Origin: Dipylidium caninum
Lineage: Eukaryota > Platyhelminthes > Cestoda > Cyclophyllidea > Dipylidiidae
Length of the DNA stretch: 64,000 bases
Assembly: GCA_017562135.1 (NCBI GenBank)
Contig: QEYB01000798.1
Location: 1 to 64,000 of the forward strand
Reading direction: 5' to 3'
Of the stretch, positions 22,279 to 35,129 are shown one piece after another. The notes below the pieces were generated by a model, which saw only the letters and a program-made list of their open reading frames with translations, had not been told where the DNA came from and did not search any database. Position numbers and translations under genes: made by a program. Position 1 is the first letter of the stretch, and each line of letters opens with the position of its first letter.

Positions 22279-24049
22279 GTAGCCTCTCCACACTCCGTGA
22301 CGGCCACGTTTCAATGAAACCCATGTTTTTACGAAAAGTAACGGCCGCAAACCGTCAGACGCGATCTGGCTTGAATCACAATCGGCCATATGTTAAATGT
22401 ACATTTCAGTTTGCTTGCAGTGGCCCCATTTCCACGGAAACTGCCCATGTATGCGACAATCGAGCGTTCAACCACTGTAAAAAAAAATAGCTAACTGAAT
22501 GTAATCAGTAAGTCGTGTCCTCCTCCATAGTGTCTTCAAGAAGTGTTGCGAAATTGGCCTAATGGGCAAGACGTCGTCGTTGGGTGATCGTTCCAAAGCC
22601 TACGATCCCACAAAAGTTGGAGAGGAAGAAATATGTACAGACAAACGAAAAAGCAGACAATATTTTGTATCCACCAGCTTTTTGTTATATGCACCTATGT
22701 TTTCCCTCTGTACAATAGAAGCATGACAATTAGTGGATGTTAAGCTAGTTCGATGTAGGAAGGTAGCAAATGGAAACACACAGGCAGACAGACAGACAGA
22801 CAGAAGACAAAAAAGCAGACTGGAAAAAGGACAGATATTTTTCTCCATCACAGTGTGAAATTTTGTTTTGTTTTCCATCTCCATGCAACTGGAGGAACAC
22901 ATGGGTGATGGATGTTTATGTCAGTTTACTGTTGAGATGCGATATGAGTGTAGATTTCCATCCATCTGGAAGTGGGCACTTTTCATCGCCTAACCTGTGG
23001 TGTTTGATTCTTTCCTCAATGGTCGTTTGCCACGCATGCACCATCAAAGGACGATTTTAAACCGACTTGTTGTACAAAAATTTCTAGTTTCGGTCCTCAG
23101 GTAAAACTATTGGTACCTAATCTGCGGGCGCTGCCTCCTCTTCCTCACGAAACAGACGAAGCATTGGCGGAATGCCTTAGTTCTAAGTGTGAAGTGATTA
23201 GAGATTGGGGGATTAAGGCTCCGAGAAAGGCAGCGAAAGATTTCTGCCAAGTCTCTATTAATTTGCCTTATATTCATTCGACACCAAAGAGATCGCCGAA
23301 CGAGTTAGAAAAATAAGAATTGCTCGACTGGGTGGAGTCAAGCAACGATGTTTACAGAGTTGTTGGAAGGCAACCACTGTGTCGAGAGAGAGACTTTAGT
23401 GCAATGTCGATTAAAAAGGTGAGGGTCGCCCTCAAAAGTCTACCATCCAATTGTCTCGGTTAGGTGTACGTATTTCTGTCGTACAGCAATTTGTAAGCCA
23501 CAGAAATTTCGCAATGAGATCATTGCAACAACTTCACAAAGCAGGACGTGGCCGTTTGCTGTAGTAGGAGCACAGTGTTTATGACCTCTTCCACATCGAC
23601 AAACACGAAGAGCTTGAGTCAGCTGATGTGGGGAATTTACCGACCTTGTAGTCGGCAGCTTCGGTCTACACTTGACGGAGTCTGGAATTTTGCCCATACA
23701 CGAGCAGAGTCATTGAAGTGTGCTCTGTAGTCAGTTTTGTATTGTCGTCAGGCATTTTCCAGAAATCACGTTGTGAAAATATTCAAATTAGACAAGGAAC
23801 TTCTCGTGACCAATTCTTGTTTCGAGTCGCGATGATTGAGCCGCATAAGCACCCTGTTCGTCTTCTTCTTCTTCTCCTTCTTCACAAATCTGAATATCCT
23901 TCACTTGTGCTTGTTGCTTGTGCTTATAGTGCAATAAGGTGAACATTGACGCTCATACTGTCCGGATGACCACCTTTGCTGCTTCATTTGCACCTCAGTA
24001 AACAAAACAGTGGCTTCATCTCTGGGGGTAATCGTTTCCTCAGATTTAC
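22279..24049. other. No recognised gene; CAGA microsatellite
   Basis: Five CAGA units at 22,785-22,804. A 68-codon frame at 23,110-23,316 is acidic/basic mixed and resembles nothing I know. A CTTCTTCTTCTTCTCC tract lies at about 23,863-23,880. No family exon found. Confidence 0.4.
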
Positions 24050-24859
24050 ACACGTCTACCAGAGGAAGATATCGGATATGTTGGACAAAGTGGTCAATCA
24101 ACCATTGGTGACATTGAATGCGATTGGCTTGAAAACGTAACCATAGTGTTACGTAGTTAGTTTCCTCTCAACAATGGGGGAATTGAAAACACTTCTCGCG
24201 ATAGTGACTGGCTCTATGGTGTGAGCCGCTGAGAAACACCGCAATCGTCCGAGACCGTTTTAGCACTTAGTAGGTAGCAAATTTTTTCTTGACGACTACT
24301 CTTGGGTGTGATTAAATTATTGCGAGCAGGTTATCCAGACAAATATGTGCGCACAACAATGGAATATGCCGAAACGCACCCTTATTCTTCACCTTTAAAG
24401 TTGGGCCAAAAAATTAAAAAATGGAAATAAGCGTGTTCAGGTACTGTGAACGCAGACGTCATGCCAACGAAATGACGTCAAGGTTTCAGTCCTGGGGTGG
24501 CAGGACTCTGCAAAATTTAAACATTGAAATCGCTCTCCATAGCCGACAACCTGGCAGCGGCGTTTCAAGCGAGGTGGACTTACTGACAATTGACCTGGAA
24601 CATTTCCATGTTTAATTTGTTTTCGCTCCTTCAAACACGTCAGACAAACAGCCTATATTTTGGGGGACGAGGCGAGAAAACGGTGAGAGACCGTGGAAAG
24701 CTCCTAACTTGGTGTCAACTAATTCTCCTCGCACGCAGCGCTTGAATGGTTCTAATACGCGAATGTGAGAGAGAGTTTTAGTGTGTACAGCTCCTCCCCA
24801 TTCACGCAATTGCTTTCAACCGAGTGATGTGACCAGTGCGGTCATTTGAGCTCTGCAAG
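24050..24859. other. Partial third copy of the 10,640 unit, then unrecognised sequence
   Basis: 24,050-24,300 parallels 10,660-10,860 with many changes (CTTCTCGCGATAG, CCGCTGAGAAACACCGC). 24,300-24,860 contains only short, unsupported frames on both strands. Confidence 0.4.
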
Positions 24860-26880
24860 CCCGAATTCCTCTACCGCCCGTCACTTGAGCATCGCTATAA
24901 AGTGGCCGCCTAAAGGCTACACCAGCGGAGGGAAGAGGAGAGTTCATCATTCAAGCGCACCCGGCTGGGGCTCAAATGGACTTCCAAATCCTCATCCAAT
25001 CTGCACACTGGGACTTGACCCCGATCTTCTAGACGCTGTCGTCAGAGGACACCTTGTGTATTACCGCATGTGTTGTGCATGCACTAGCTGTGCCAGTGCC
25101 ACTTAAAAACAGGCTAGTGGAATTTACTATTTGTTTCATGTGCTACTTTCTCCTACTTCCTGCATCATCGCTTAGTTCTCCATCACAGTAGGGCAAATCT
25201 TACATGACGAATGTGGCCAAGGTGGCTTTTTACGTCACGTCATTTGAGATTCATCGTCCTGATATGACGTTGGATAAATAAAACGCAATTTTCGTCCTCG
25301 GGTAGATTACTAATCGCGGTTGAGTGCACTTTATCCCCTGAAGTTGCCTCTATATGCTGGACATGTGTCTATTAAATATGGGAAAATACTCCTTACTCAA
25401 ACTCACACTCAATATTATCGGATTACTTGCTGGAAGTGCAGTGGGAAATTCTTGAAAATGGGGGTAGAAAATGGGGTTTTAAGTGCCCCATTAATTCATC
25501 TGAACTGGATTTATGGAGAATTTCAGCTCACCTCCGCTGCACCTCAGTAAGTCTACGACAGCTGCTGCATCTGCATCCAATGGACCGCACAATTCGCTTG
25601 CATTGTGCTTGTTCACCCAAAAAACAAACAGTTGATGACATGGCCATTCGTAGCACCAAAGAAGCAAACGTAGAGAAATCAGAAGAGAAAATTGTGTCAG
25701 GGAATGACTTTCATTGAGTGTGGTGGATAATGTCGGCTCGAGAATAAGACAAACTTCTCTTATTTGGCTTTGGCTCTTCCGCGTCAGTTGCATTTTTTCT
25801 TCACTCATGCACGCCATTGGGGAAAGGTGCTGTTTCAAAGAACTCCTAATTGACAATATGCACTACATAATTAATCTTTTGGCTGGCAAATTTCAATAAA
25901 TAATACTCCATCTCATGGATTGTTACAATTTTGAGTGCGCAAATGGTGCTCACTTTAGTTTACACACGAAATAAAGGGTAAGAGGATCGGTGAATATTCG
26001 CCTTATCATCACTTTTTAATTGTCCGTTTTGTCTGATTCTATTCTATCCGTGGATGTCTGCGGAATTGGAGCGTATAAATTCTGCCTCGGCTCCCATTAA
26101 CGCCAGATGAACGAAGATTTTCGCCACCGAACTATTGCCCAGAAATTCACCTTGGACAGTGAAAGTGTTTAGGTCACCAAAGAAGAAGAAGGCAGAACTC
26201 CACAGTCCTGCATGTGGACGGCATTGAAATTGCGTTTATTTCTGTAAATCATTTTCACTCTCTAGCACCATCGGCGTGACTGCCACTGTCTTCCTAATGT
26301 ATTGTCATTTTGATCCAGGGTGCATTCCAAGACTTTGTACCTCGGAAACTGCAGTCAACACTAATTATTACACTAATCCTCTTCCACACTTGCTATGCCG
26401 ACCAAGACTGTTTTCCACCGCTCTCTGCTGTGCTCTTGCTTGCGACTGTAGCATCCAGATTACACGTTAGCCCAATTGTCTGACTTATATATTGCTAACT
26501 TTAAGGTCTATAGCCGCAAATGGAGCACGTCTTTAGTGGTTATGCTCCAGCAGTGAAACTTTTGAAGTCAAAAATACACAATGCACATTCAACTTTGTGC
26601 ACCATAACGTGTAGTATTAAATCGTGTAGAAAGTTTTAGTTGCGGCACCCAAATCCCTGAGAGAACAAAAATGGGTCAAAGGTCATGCTGTTCAATTGCG
26701 CGAGAAAGTAGAAAGCGGTGGATATGAGCCGGGACAGCTGAGGGGAAGAGTGGAGATAGTGCGGCGCTCTTCCAGTGCGTATTTTCACAATGATGCAGAA
26801 AACCATAAAACAATTGGGGAATAAAAGGGGAGACGAATGTTCTTTTTAGGGGAAGGATTGGATACATACAGCAGGAGGTT

Positions 26881-27423
26881 ATGAAAGCAGGCAGAAGTGA
26901 GCACGCACTCACAAAAGCAGGTGACCTCTGCTATCTTGTATCTGCTTTCTCCTCTGAAAATTGTTATCAGATGAAAAACGGCTGCGGTATTGAGCAAGAA
27001 ACCATGAAACAAGCGAGTTTTTTTCACGTTCCCTCGATTCCTATATTTGCAGATTTAAAGCCTCATCTTAAGAGTTCATCCTGTGCAGCACAATCACCGA
27101 GAAACATTACTAGGCATTTGGCTATGAATACATTGACCAAAATGTTGTCCTCGTTGTTCAAAGAATTTAGTTTCGACAACGAACTTCGAAGAAGACCACT
27201 GACCCACATTGATAACGACGAAGAATTAGGAAAGACTGTGGAATCCGATTCGCACGCAACTACTCGTGCACTTAGATCTAAACTAAAGGGGAACTATCAT
27301 CCGTATGGCTGTGTTAAAAATCTGCTTAAAATAAATCCTAATTATACTCTGGAGTCGTTTGCGTCTGCCGCACGAACTAATGCTACTGCAAATGCTCGAC
27401 TAAATGCCAATAGGTATCTTTGA
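26881..27423 (+). CDS. Hypothetical 180-residue open frame in the left arm
   Basis: Longest open frame of the window, starting at ATG 26,881. The product has no recognised domain, no clear signal peptide, and ends in an Ala/Asn-rich NATANARLNANRYL tail. An acceptor-like TATATTTGCAG lies inside it near 27,053, so the real exon, if any, may begin there; NITRHLAMNTLTKML after it faintly recalls exon 2 of the secreted family. The mirrored frame in the right arm (about 40,443-40,985, minus) is interrupted by small indels, which argues against selection on at least one copy. Could be chance. Confidence 0.25.
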   Translation: MKAGRSEHALTKAGDLCYLVSAFSSENCYQMKNGCGIEQETMKQASFFHVPSIPIFADLKPHLKSSSCAAQSPRNITRHLAMNTLTKMLSSLFKEFSFDNELRRRPLTHIDNDEELGKTVESDSHATTRALRSKLKGNYHPYGCVKNLLKINPNYTLESFASAARTNATANARLNANRYL

Positions 27424-28428
27424 GCACCACATCATCACTTCTTAACGAGTAGTGGGTGCAGAGAGCTGAAACGGGAAAGAGAGTGCATATCCAAGAATTT
27501 AAAAAATTGTACACCCTTATGTGGTTATAAGCGGACACCAAATTTGATTTACTGTAAAAGAGGACATAATTCCAAAGAAAAGGTGTATTCCACGTCACAC
27601 ACCCGTTGCATGAAAATACACAATAGTTCGCTTGGGAATGTGATGAAAAAAGCGCAAAAAATATAGAAAATCACAGATTGTGCAAACAGTAAGTGTAATT
27701 GACAGAACTCAAATGGGAGGCCAGACGGCCAAGACACTAGACATGTTCATAGGCCATCTTCAGCGTACACGTCTTATTCCATACTCATCCGCGAAGCAAA
27801 ACATCCATCTCCACATCTTTCCCTCTCGACGTCTACTCTGCTTCTTCATTAACCAACGCGACTTCGACATTACGTCCTGCAGCAGTTGTGAGCGCAGACC
27901 CTCCAAACCCCTCAGATTTCAACTTCTCATCATAGAATGCAACCACTTTGAGGAATGCCTATAGGATCACCTTTGTTCTTCATCTCCCCTCTCCGTGTTC
28001 ACCCAACTACCATTGCCCAAAATGGTAGCTCCGTCATATCAGCCTCAGCCACAGCAGGCCGCATAGATTCCTCATAAGCGCGCAACATGGATGCAGTTAG
28101 ACAAGTGCCACAGTTGTGCGCTGTGTTCCAACTCTTTATCTGACAGTTAATCACTGCCCTGTCTAATCGTCGCTCACCATGAGGAACATTGTTCCACAAG
28201 AAGTTTCGCCACACAATTAGCCCTCATATCTCCACCCCTGGCAGTACACAGCGCACTAAGGAGGAGGCAGCTTTTTTGGAACTGACCCACTGCGGACTGA
28301 CACAGACCACGCTGTCGGCATACCAACATAAATTCTAATGACTCTGCTGAAAAACATACATGAATGCCTTGATCTTGGACAGCCATGAAACAGACTCCAT
28401 GATGCAACAGCGCATTCTGACTATGTTT

Positions 28429-28431
<3 letters not shown>

Positions 28432-28469
<38 letters not shown>
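28432..28469. repeat. (GA)n microsatellite, left arm
   Basis: About 19 AG units. The mirrored (CT)n at 39,396-39,427 has about 16, a normal slippage difference between otherwise matching arms. Confidence 0.95.
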
Positions 28470-28472
<3 letters not shown>

Positions 28473-30064
28473 GCATACTGAGGTTAATGAAATAGCTTAT
28501 GGAGACAAAATAAGGGAAATGTTGTGCGTCACTGAACACAGCCTAATGAGCTGAGCGTTGGCTGATACCACAGGGCCTTCTTGCGACCCTCTGTGAATGA
28601 GCTTGAGTGAAAGGTCGCCGTTAAAGCGATTGTGGTGAAGAATGTGGGGGTGAATGAAAGAGTATGGCAAGAAGAACAATCATGTGCTTGTTAGTGCTCT
28701 GCAAAGTGGAAGGTGGTTAAGGATGATCTGTCAAACCATGTGAAATGCCGAATGTATGAAGGGTCCGTACCAGGGGATTCATTACAAACTGTGCAGGCTC
28801 TCGTTAGGTCTGTTGGTGGACCTCAAATTGGTCAAACAAAGTGGGACCTCGATTGCTCTTACTAAGAAGATAATTAAAAAAAGTGCCACTCGAAGTCCCA
28901 CCATCGGCTCACATTGGTACGATAATCCAATGAAATGGTATGCAAAGCACTACCACGCTCACTCTCCTGGTTAATATGCGTTCACTCCTAAAGTGCAAAA
29001 GCGATCGGGAGCATAAGGAAAATATTCATTATTCGAGTCAAAATACAGGTAGCAATTGCTGTCGCGTAGAGATTCCTGAATACCACTTCAACATTATTCC
29101 ATACTCGCCACGTGAGTCCTGTGAGAACTCTTTGCTCATAAGATTCCAATTGACTATTAGGAGAAAAATCATCGGTTGGCCTTGCCTATTAGGCGAGAGC
29201 GAGGTCAGTTTCGATGAGAAGTATTACATATGAGCAGTGGTAAGTAGACGGGGAGGAAACTTCTCATTTTGCTAACGACGAGAGAGTTATTCGCAAAATA
29301 GGAGCACAGATGTGTTTCATGTCAAGTTGAGGGATAGCAAGGCTCCTCACAGACCTGATCTCTTCGGCAATTTCAACATTCAAACATCGGTGAATTCCAA
29401 TTCGTTGAAATTCAAGTACAACAATCCGTAACTGCTGCGTTAAAAGTGGGAATTATAGGAATTCTGCTCCGCGTCTTTAACATAAAAATGCGATTTCACA
29501 GAGAATTCAGTTGCGCAGATGAAGTTGAGGTTGCAGCATGTGTTCTACGTCAGACTGAGGGTTGGCAGGGCTGTTCAGAGACTGACTTCTTCGGCATTTT
29601 CATTGTTGAAAGATCGTTTAAGACCAGTACGTTGTCCTCAAACACAACAATCCTTAACTCCTACTTTAAAAGTTGGGATTGCATGAAGTTTCCTCCAGTC
29701 ATTTCACAGGCAAACATGTTGCCACAAAAAATTAATTTGCGGAGATGAAGTTGAGGTTGTAGTATGGGTTCTGCGCGCTTACAGGAGGTGTTTGTGATTC
29801 TGTCCTCCACCACTCTGGCACCATTTGAAAAGGTGAAATGAATAAGCCGTTAACACGATCATCCGAGTCACATGCGATTCAACCGCGGTTTCGGCATGAG
29901 GTGTGGTCAAAAGAGCGTTTTGCCACCGTCTCTCCTTTACTGGGGTGGGGAAAAAATTCCGACAGATCAGCGAGAACCACCAGTCGAAATTAATCGTCAA
30001 GCCTCAGCACACGCTGGTCTCCACTTTCGTGGAAGGTGAGCACTTAATCTTTTTCTTCATCCAG

Positions 30065-30151
30065 GCTTATTTCACTGTAACAAGAGCTGAAGTCGAAGGT
30101 CTAGAAGAGGTAGCGACAGAGCAACCGCCTTTGCACCATCCCACTGATTAA
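30065..30151 (+). CDS. Possible terminal exon kept in frame in three copies
   Basis: After the acceptor-like CTTCATCCAG an open frame reads YFTVTRAEVEGLEEVATEQP and stops shortly after. The right arm has the same at 37,801-37,715 (minus). The more diverged unit at 48,470-48,405 (minus) reads NFTVAKTGIESLAEVGAEQP with no indel and mostly conservative changes, as expected of coding sequence. A matching upstream exon was not found: the nearest donor (GAAGGTGAGC, 30,034) has the wrong phase. No known family. Confidence 0.3.
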   Translation, partial: AYFTVTRAEVEGLEEVATEQPPLHHPTD

Positions 30152-32851
30152 GAAGTACTATTGTCGACTTTTGTGGTTGGTGAGGTACCTGGAGCAATAA
30201 GCAAACTGCCATCAAACAACGCTAAAGCGAAAGAAACAATCTAATCTGCTGGGCCAACCTCCAGACGGGCCTCATTGCTGCATTACACCGGTGTTGCCGA
30301 TATGCGATTTTGGTATAGCAAGGATTTAGTCAAGAAAACGAGCTGACAGAAGTTCTAATTTCAGGCAACTTGGAGGCGTTGCCTGGAGGTGGCTCGTGTG
30401 TAACCAGCTTCTTCGCTCGAAGATCGCTTAATTCTCTTCCTAGTTCCCTGTGACGCCATTTTTTTGTCTATCTCTCACAAACTGACGCGAAAGCATTATT
30501 ACATCTGCCGAAATGTCCTGTCCGTCACCTTGACATTATATTCTTCAATGTAGCATGTGTTTATTTAGCGCTTTTCGGCTCTCTACCTTATCTGCATGCA
30601 GAGGCGGCAAATTAACCAAACTGAGTTTAATTCACGTTAGTCAAACACTGGTCCAATATTTCCCATCTATAAATGAAATATTCTGCAGAAATGGGATTCA
30701 CGAAAGGAAGAAATTTCATTCCGCTTTATTTCCGAAACAGACGGAATATTCGGGTAGAGTTTATTTATGACTCGTGCTGTCATAGTGTGTGACACGTAAC
30801 TGAGAGAAAGATCGTACATATCGCCTCCTTTTCCCTTCTGTACTGAGCGTGCGATGAAATCTGCACTGTCCTGTCACCGCGCTTTCAGAAGTCTATTTTA
30901 ATATAACACATAAGCGGGAGAGGTTTCACGCACCGGAATTTTGAAACTTCACTGTGCTAGACACAGTCACCAATGACCTTAGGCACTATCAAAAGAGGCA
31001 CCGAGATCGACGACTGCTCGCGCCTCATTTCGTGTGACACAAGGACCTCATCAACTGAAATGGCCAACATCCGACTCAGCATAGTTTACTACTCCTCTAA
31101 TGCGATAGATCATTTCGTTTTGGAGTAGCCATACACATCTCCTCATGATGCGCGTGGTGTCCATACCGTAGAGGTGGTCTACTCGATTGCAGCATGTGCA
31201 TATCAGCGTACAAAGTAGGGGACGGTAGTCACTGCATCCACCCGCACACGAGCGTAGCTTCGGTACCACGCCTAAATTGCCATTTCTTGCCAATCAACCA
31301 ATAAAACTGCAGATTGGCAGCGCGGCAGGCGGTCTGAGGAGACATGAGAAAAGGTTCTACACTCTGGATATGAGGGCTCCCAGAAGAGTCAATTTGGAAA
31401 ATGCATCGAACAAGGGGCTCCAAAGGGCATTATTGTGGGCTACCACAACGGGTTCATAGGCTGCTTGGCATCCTTTAGCTAAGACAGGTAATTGACCATG
31501 CTCGACGGCGAAAATTGAGGATTTGACTATGTTCACGTTGGGCAGAGGGTTAGTGCTGAGTTCCTTTCATAGGCAAACCATCTCACCAGTCACATAATCG
31601 AGGAGCCAGGGCAGATCAGCCGCGCAGATTGTGCCGTGCACAGAAAGACGATGTATTATATTGCTAGAGCCTGCTAATTGGCAACTTGAAAATGGTGTGG
31701 GCTCCGTTGTCATTCTGCAAGAAATTAAAAACGAGTCGAGAAATGTGATCATTTTGTCAGTAAATACGCCGAAATATTACCGCACCAGCCACATAATACG
31801 TTCGTGTAGGTGTGCCGAATTTAATTAAAACGGTATTTCCAGAAATACCTAATAGGCGAGTCGTGTGCCTTCTCCATGTGATCATTTTACACGAAGCGCA
31901 AGTTTACTGGTGTTATTTCAGGACTGCTTTTTGGTGTTGACCGTCCAACTCAGTTGTGGAAATCAACGCATGAGGTCCGCCCTTGGGAGACTGTTGCATG
32001 CAAAATTGATCTCCTTGGGTTGTTCAAAGTCTAAAGTGCTGTACAAAGCCCAAAAACGCCTGAAGCCATTCCCCCTTGCTCCGACTAACGTCAAAGTTTC
32101 AGTTGAATGACGGGCCAGTTGAGCAAGCACGTAAGTGTGTCCGATGGTCGCATGATCTAATGGATAGGAGCCACAGAGCAGCTACTCCGTTTGTCAACAT
32201 GGGAATAAAGGCGATCCGATTGCCTATTTGACAGGGAGGCCAATGGAGGTGGTGAACTAACAGAGTCGATTGTTCCGTTTTCTCGCGCAAACTTTCTGGG
32301 CGACCGTGAACTTGGTGAAGTCCTCATCTTTCCGCAGAGTCGATAAATGCCGAAGGTGGGATGCAAGGAGTGAGAAGAGTCTTCCAAATAGCTGATCATT
32401 GTGGTCTTATAGGGCTGATTTGACCAGCGAAATGGAGGTATTGTGGGTTGAGGGTGAAGGTTTTCTCACAGAAGTCAATGGTGCTTTTCAAGTCTTTAAA
32501 GTAGCAACCACCGCCAGGACACCATGTAGACTTTTCCATCGCGGCTTCTGTTCACTTGACTGACATACTACCGTAAGATATTTCTTTACATTTCTAATAG
32601 TAAGAAAATGCGCCTAATTCATTCATTTGATTTCGAGTACGGCAGCTTGCTTCCCCTGAAGCAACGTGAAGTGTAATACAGTCGTTTCCACTTCCCAGGA
32701 TTAATAACCAAGAACGACAACTTCGGTGACAGCGTTTCGAAGTTTCCCCGTTTATTCGACACATTAGTGCTCCTTCTCATCACCTCATGGTGGTTGACTT
32801 GGCAGACGGTAGTCTTTATCTTCGTCATTCTTCTCAAATACAAAAAAATGA

Positions 32852-34089
32852 ATTCTCAACGACCAAAACTCGGGTATTTCTGAGGCGTCTCCTCTTACAT
32901 CAGACTTACAATGAAATATGCCGATTCACAACAGGCCTGTGCCCTCTTTTTTTCCCTTCAAATCGCGCGTGAGTTAAAGAGGCTGTAATCAGCTGTGGTC
33001 TTGGACGTTTAAACCAATGATCTCCAAAAATAACGCGTGCACCAGGACCCCATTTCCGGTGTGGTCGGTTTGTTGCGGCGAAGCAAAGTAGAATTCCCTT
33101 TTTCCCACCCACAATATGACTCTGGTGCCAATTGTCCTCGGCACTAGAGAAAAAGGTAAATTCAAACCCGGTGAGAATGCATGAGACTCGCGCTTCGAGC
33201 TTCGAGACAATATGCATACCAAGAGGGTGTATATTGAACTGAGCATTGAATTTGGACAGGGCAGTGTATGAATCTTTGTCGCCCAACATTGGTTCGTTTG
33301 CCAAATTTGCAGTTGCAGTTGCAGTCGCAGTGATGTTAATCAAACATGCGCCTAGAAAGATGGTCAAGAGGAGGTGACTAGCAAGGAGGGCATCGACGGT
33401 TGTGTGATTCAAAATCCCTAGAAAGGAAAGGTGGAATGGTGTGAGGAGATGAAAGGAGAGATGGGTAGAAATAGGAACGAGTTAATCCAGATTAGACGCA
33501 AAATCTTTTTATCAACCGCCATGCTATGGCTTTGCGATTAAAGTCCATCGAGGAAAACTTCTTCCCCTGTCGACATTGGGTTCACAGTTGGCACGAGAGG
33601 GAATCCTCGGATGTTTTTGGAGGAGTCGTAAAATGCACCACTTTCCTGAATGTCGGTGCACAGATCTGCGTGTCTTTGGCATTGATTCCACAGTGGCCGT
33701 GAAACGATAACACCGGCAGCAGAGAAATTTTAATGTCAATCCACGATGATGGCAATTAACAGTGAGTGAGTGCGAAATGTCGACACGTAGTGTTCAGCAA
33801 AGCAGTTTAGGTCATCTGGGGAAATGCTCCAATTCATATAGTGGAATTCCTTAGACAAATTTGGCGAAAGATATTTCTGAGCGACACAACACGCTGCTCA
33901 CTCTCCTAATTGCGTCAACTTGAGTGACGCTACCAGCAAACTCGATTGGACTCGCGCTCACATCCATGGCAAAGCAACGACCACACTCTGAAGCATGGCC
34001 CAAAATCGGGGCATGTTTTAGGAGGTCAACAAAGGTATTTAGGAGCAGTATTTTTTGGTCCGACAACTAGTTTCCATTGTCCCTAAGGT
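32852..34089. other. Palindrome spacer, upstream part
   Basis: Single-copy centre of the palindrome, colinear with 7,440-8,440, the 5' flank of copy 3 (AGAAAAAGGTAAATTCAA near 33,148, GGAGGAGTCGTAAAATGC near 33,620). 33,690-33,990 also matches 58,140-58,510. Short frames on both strands are not conserved. Confidence 0.7.
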
Positions 34090-34215
34090 GGAGTACGAAT
34101 AAGCAAACACCAGCACACACATCCTGTTGGCCCAACTGAACAGATGCACTTGTCGTAAGGCCTATATAAGTGAGGAGGATTGGAGGAGGTCTTCGTGAAG
34201 ACAGATTTCTGCATA
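34090..34215 (+). promoter_or_regulatory. Family promoter in the palindrome spacer
   Basis: AAGCAAACACCAGCACACAC near 34,100, CCCAACTGAACAGATGCAC, TATATAAG at 34,163-34,170, then GTCTTCGTGAAGACAGATTT before ATG at 34,216. One of the best preserved promoters, driving a broken gene. Confidence 0.8.
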
Positions 34216-34815
34216 ATGTTGATTTTCGTGACAGCCTATCTACTCGGCCTCCTCACCTCCTACCTCATTCGTGAGTGACACGCGCGCGACAATTTATGTC
34301 ACCACTTCCAGAGGGCGCAGGGGTAATTTCTTACCTTCCATTGCATCGCCGGACGCTTCATCCACTGCATTGTATTCAACCCTTAAACGATGCACCTCTC
34401 TCGTCACACACAGTACCTTGTCAGCCACGAAGCATCGTCAGTGAGGCTCAAGACGTATTGAAAATTGCTAGGCACTTAGCCTACGAAACTTTCAAAAGGC
34501 ATGTTGATAGGAGAAATACCCAGAGCACGACATTTGATTGCCAATTTGGGAAACTCCACCTGGAGAAACGTTCTTCACGATGATGTCGTGAAGTGTCGGG
34601 AGTTTGAAATTTCAATGGTAGGAAAATGAATCATCTTTGACCTCATCCTGCCTGCCCAAAAGAGGCAAAGGTAATGTTTCCTGACCTATTTTGCGCCCTT
34701 CATTCCTTCTCTTTTCCAGCATAATACACCACGGCGCCTACATCATCCAGACATATGAGTTCACAGAAGTAATTTCGAGTTGATAAGTCATTAGGTGAGG
34801 TTTCCGTACTCGTAC
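34216..34815 (+). pseudogene. Secreted-family copy cut by the palindrome junction
   Basis: Exon 1 opens MLIFVTAYLLGLLTSYL, a good signal peptide, but the VFAC segment is deleted and TGA follows. Exon 2 from 34,414 (acceptor ACACACAG) reads PCQPRSIVSEAQDVLKIARH, keeping Cys45, then shifts frame before the LIANLGNSTW segment. Exon 3 begins after TTTTCCAG near 34,720 (ACCACGGCGCCTACATCATC), and is lost after GTTTCCGTACTCGTAC at 34,815, exactly where the right palindrome arm starts. About half of exon 3 and the 3' end are therefore missing. Confidence 0.8.
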
Positions 34816-35129
34816 TCATTTTTTTGTATTTGAGAAGAATGTGGCGAAGATAAGACTACCGTCTGCCACGTCAACCACCATGAGGTGACTGAGAAGGAGC
34901 ACTAATGTATCGAATAAATGGGGAAACTTCGAAACGCTGTCACCGAAGTTGTCGTTCTTGGTTATTAATCCTGGGAGAAGTGAAAACAACTTATACTACA
35001 CTACACGTTGCTTCAGGGGAAGGCTGCCGGCTCTCGAAATCAAATGAATGAATTAGGCTCATTTTCTTACTACTAGAAATGTAAAGAAATACTTCGCAGT
35101 AGTGTGTCAGTCGCGCAAGTGAACAGAAG

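Larger units (their letters stand above)
24860..32851. repeat. Left arm of an approximately 8 kb palindrome
   Basis: Its reverse complement is found at 34,816-42,725. Paired coordinates sum to about 67,866 over 29.2-31.8 kb with no net indel, and stay within about 200 of that over the whole arm. The inner end is sharp: both arms share CAAATACAAAAAAATGA and then differ. The outer end is more diverged, and about 300 bases near 24,900-25,180 are missing from the right arm. Outward of 25.4 kb it also matches 49,290-49,870. Confidence 0.92.

Noticed and set aside
26881..27423. Longest open frame (180 codons) as a confident gene
   Set aside because: Broken in the mirrored right arm, no recognised domain, and an internal acceptor-like site; kept only as a low-confidence hypothetical.
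28360..28554. Arg-Glu repeat frame
   Set aside because: Translation of the (GA)n microsatellite; the mirror on the right arm has a different length.
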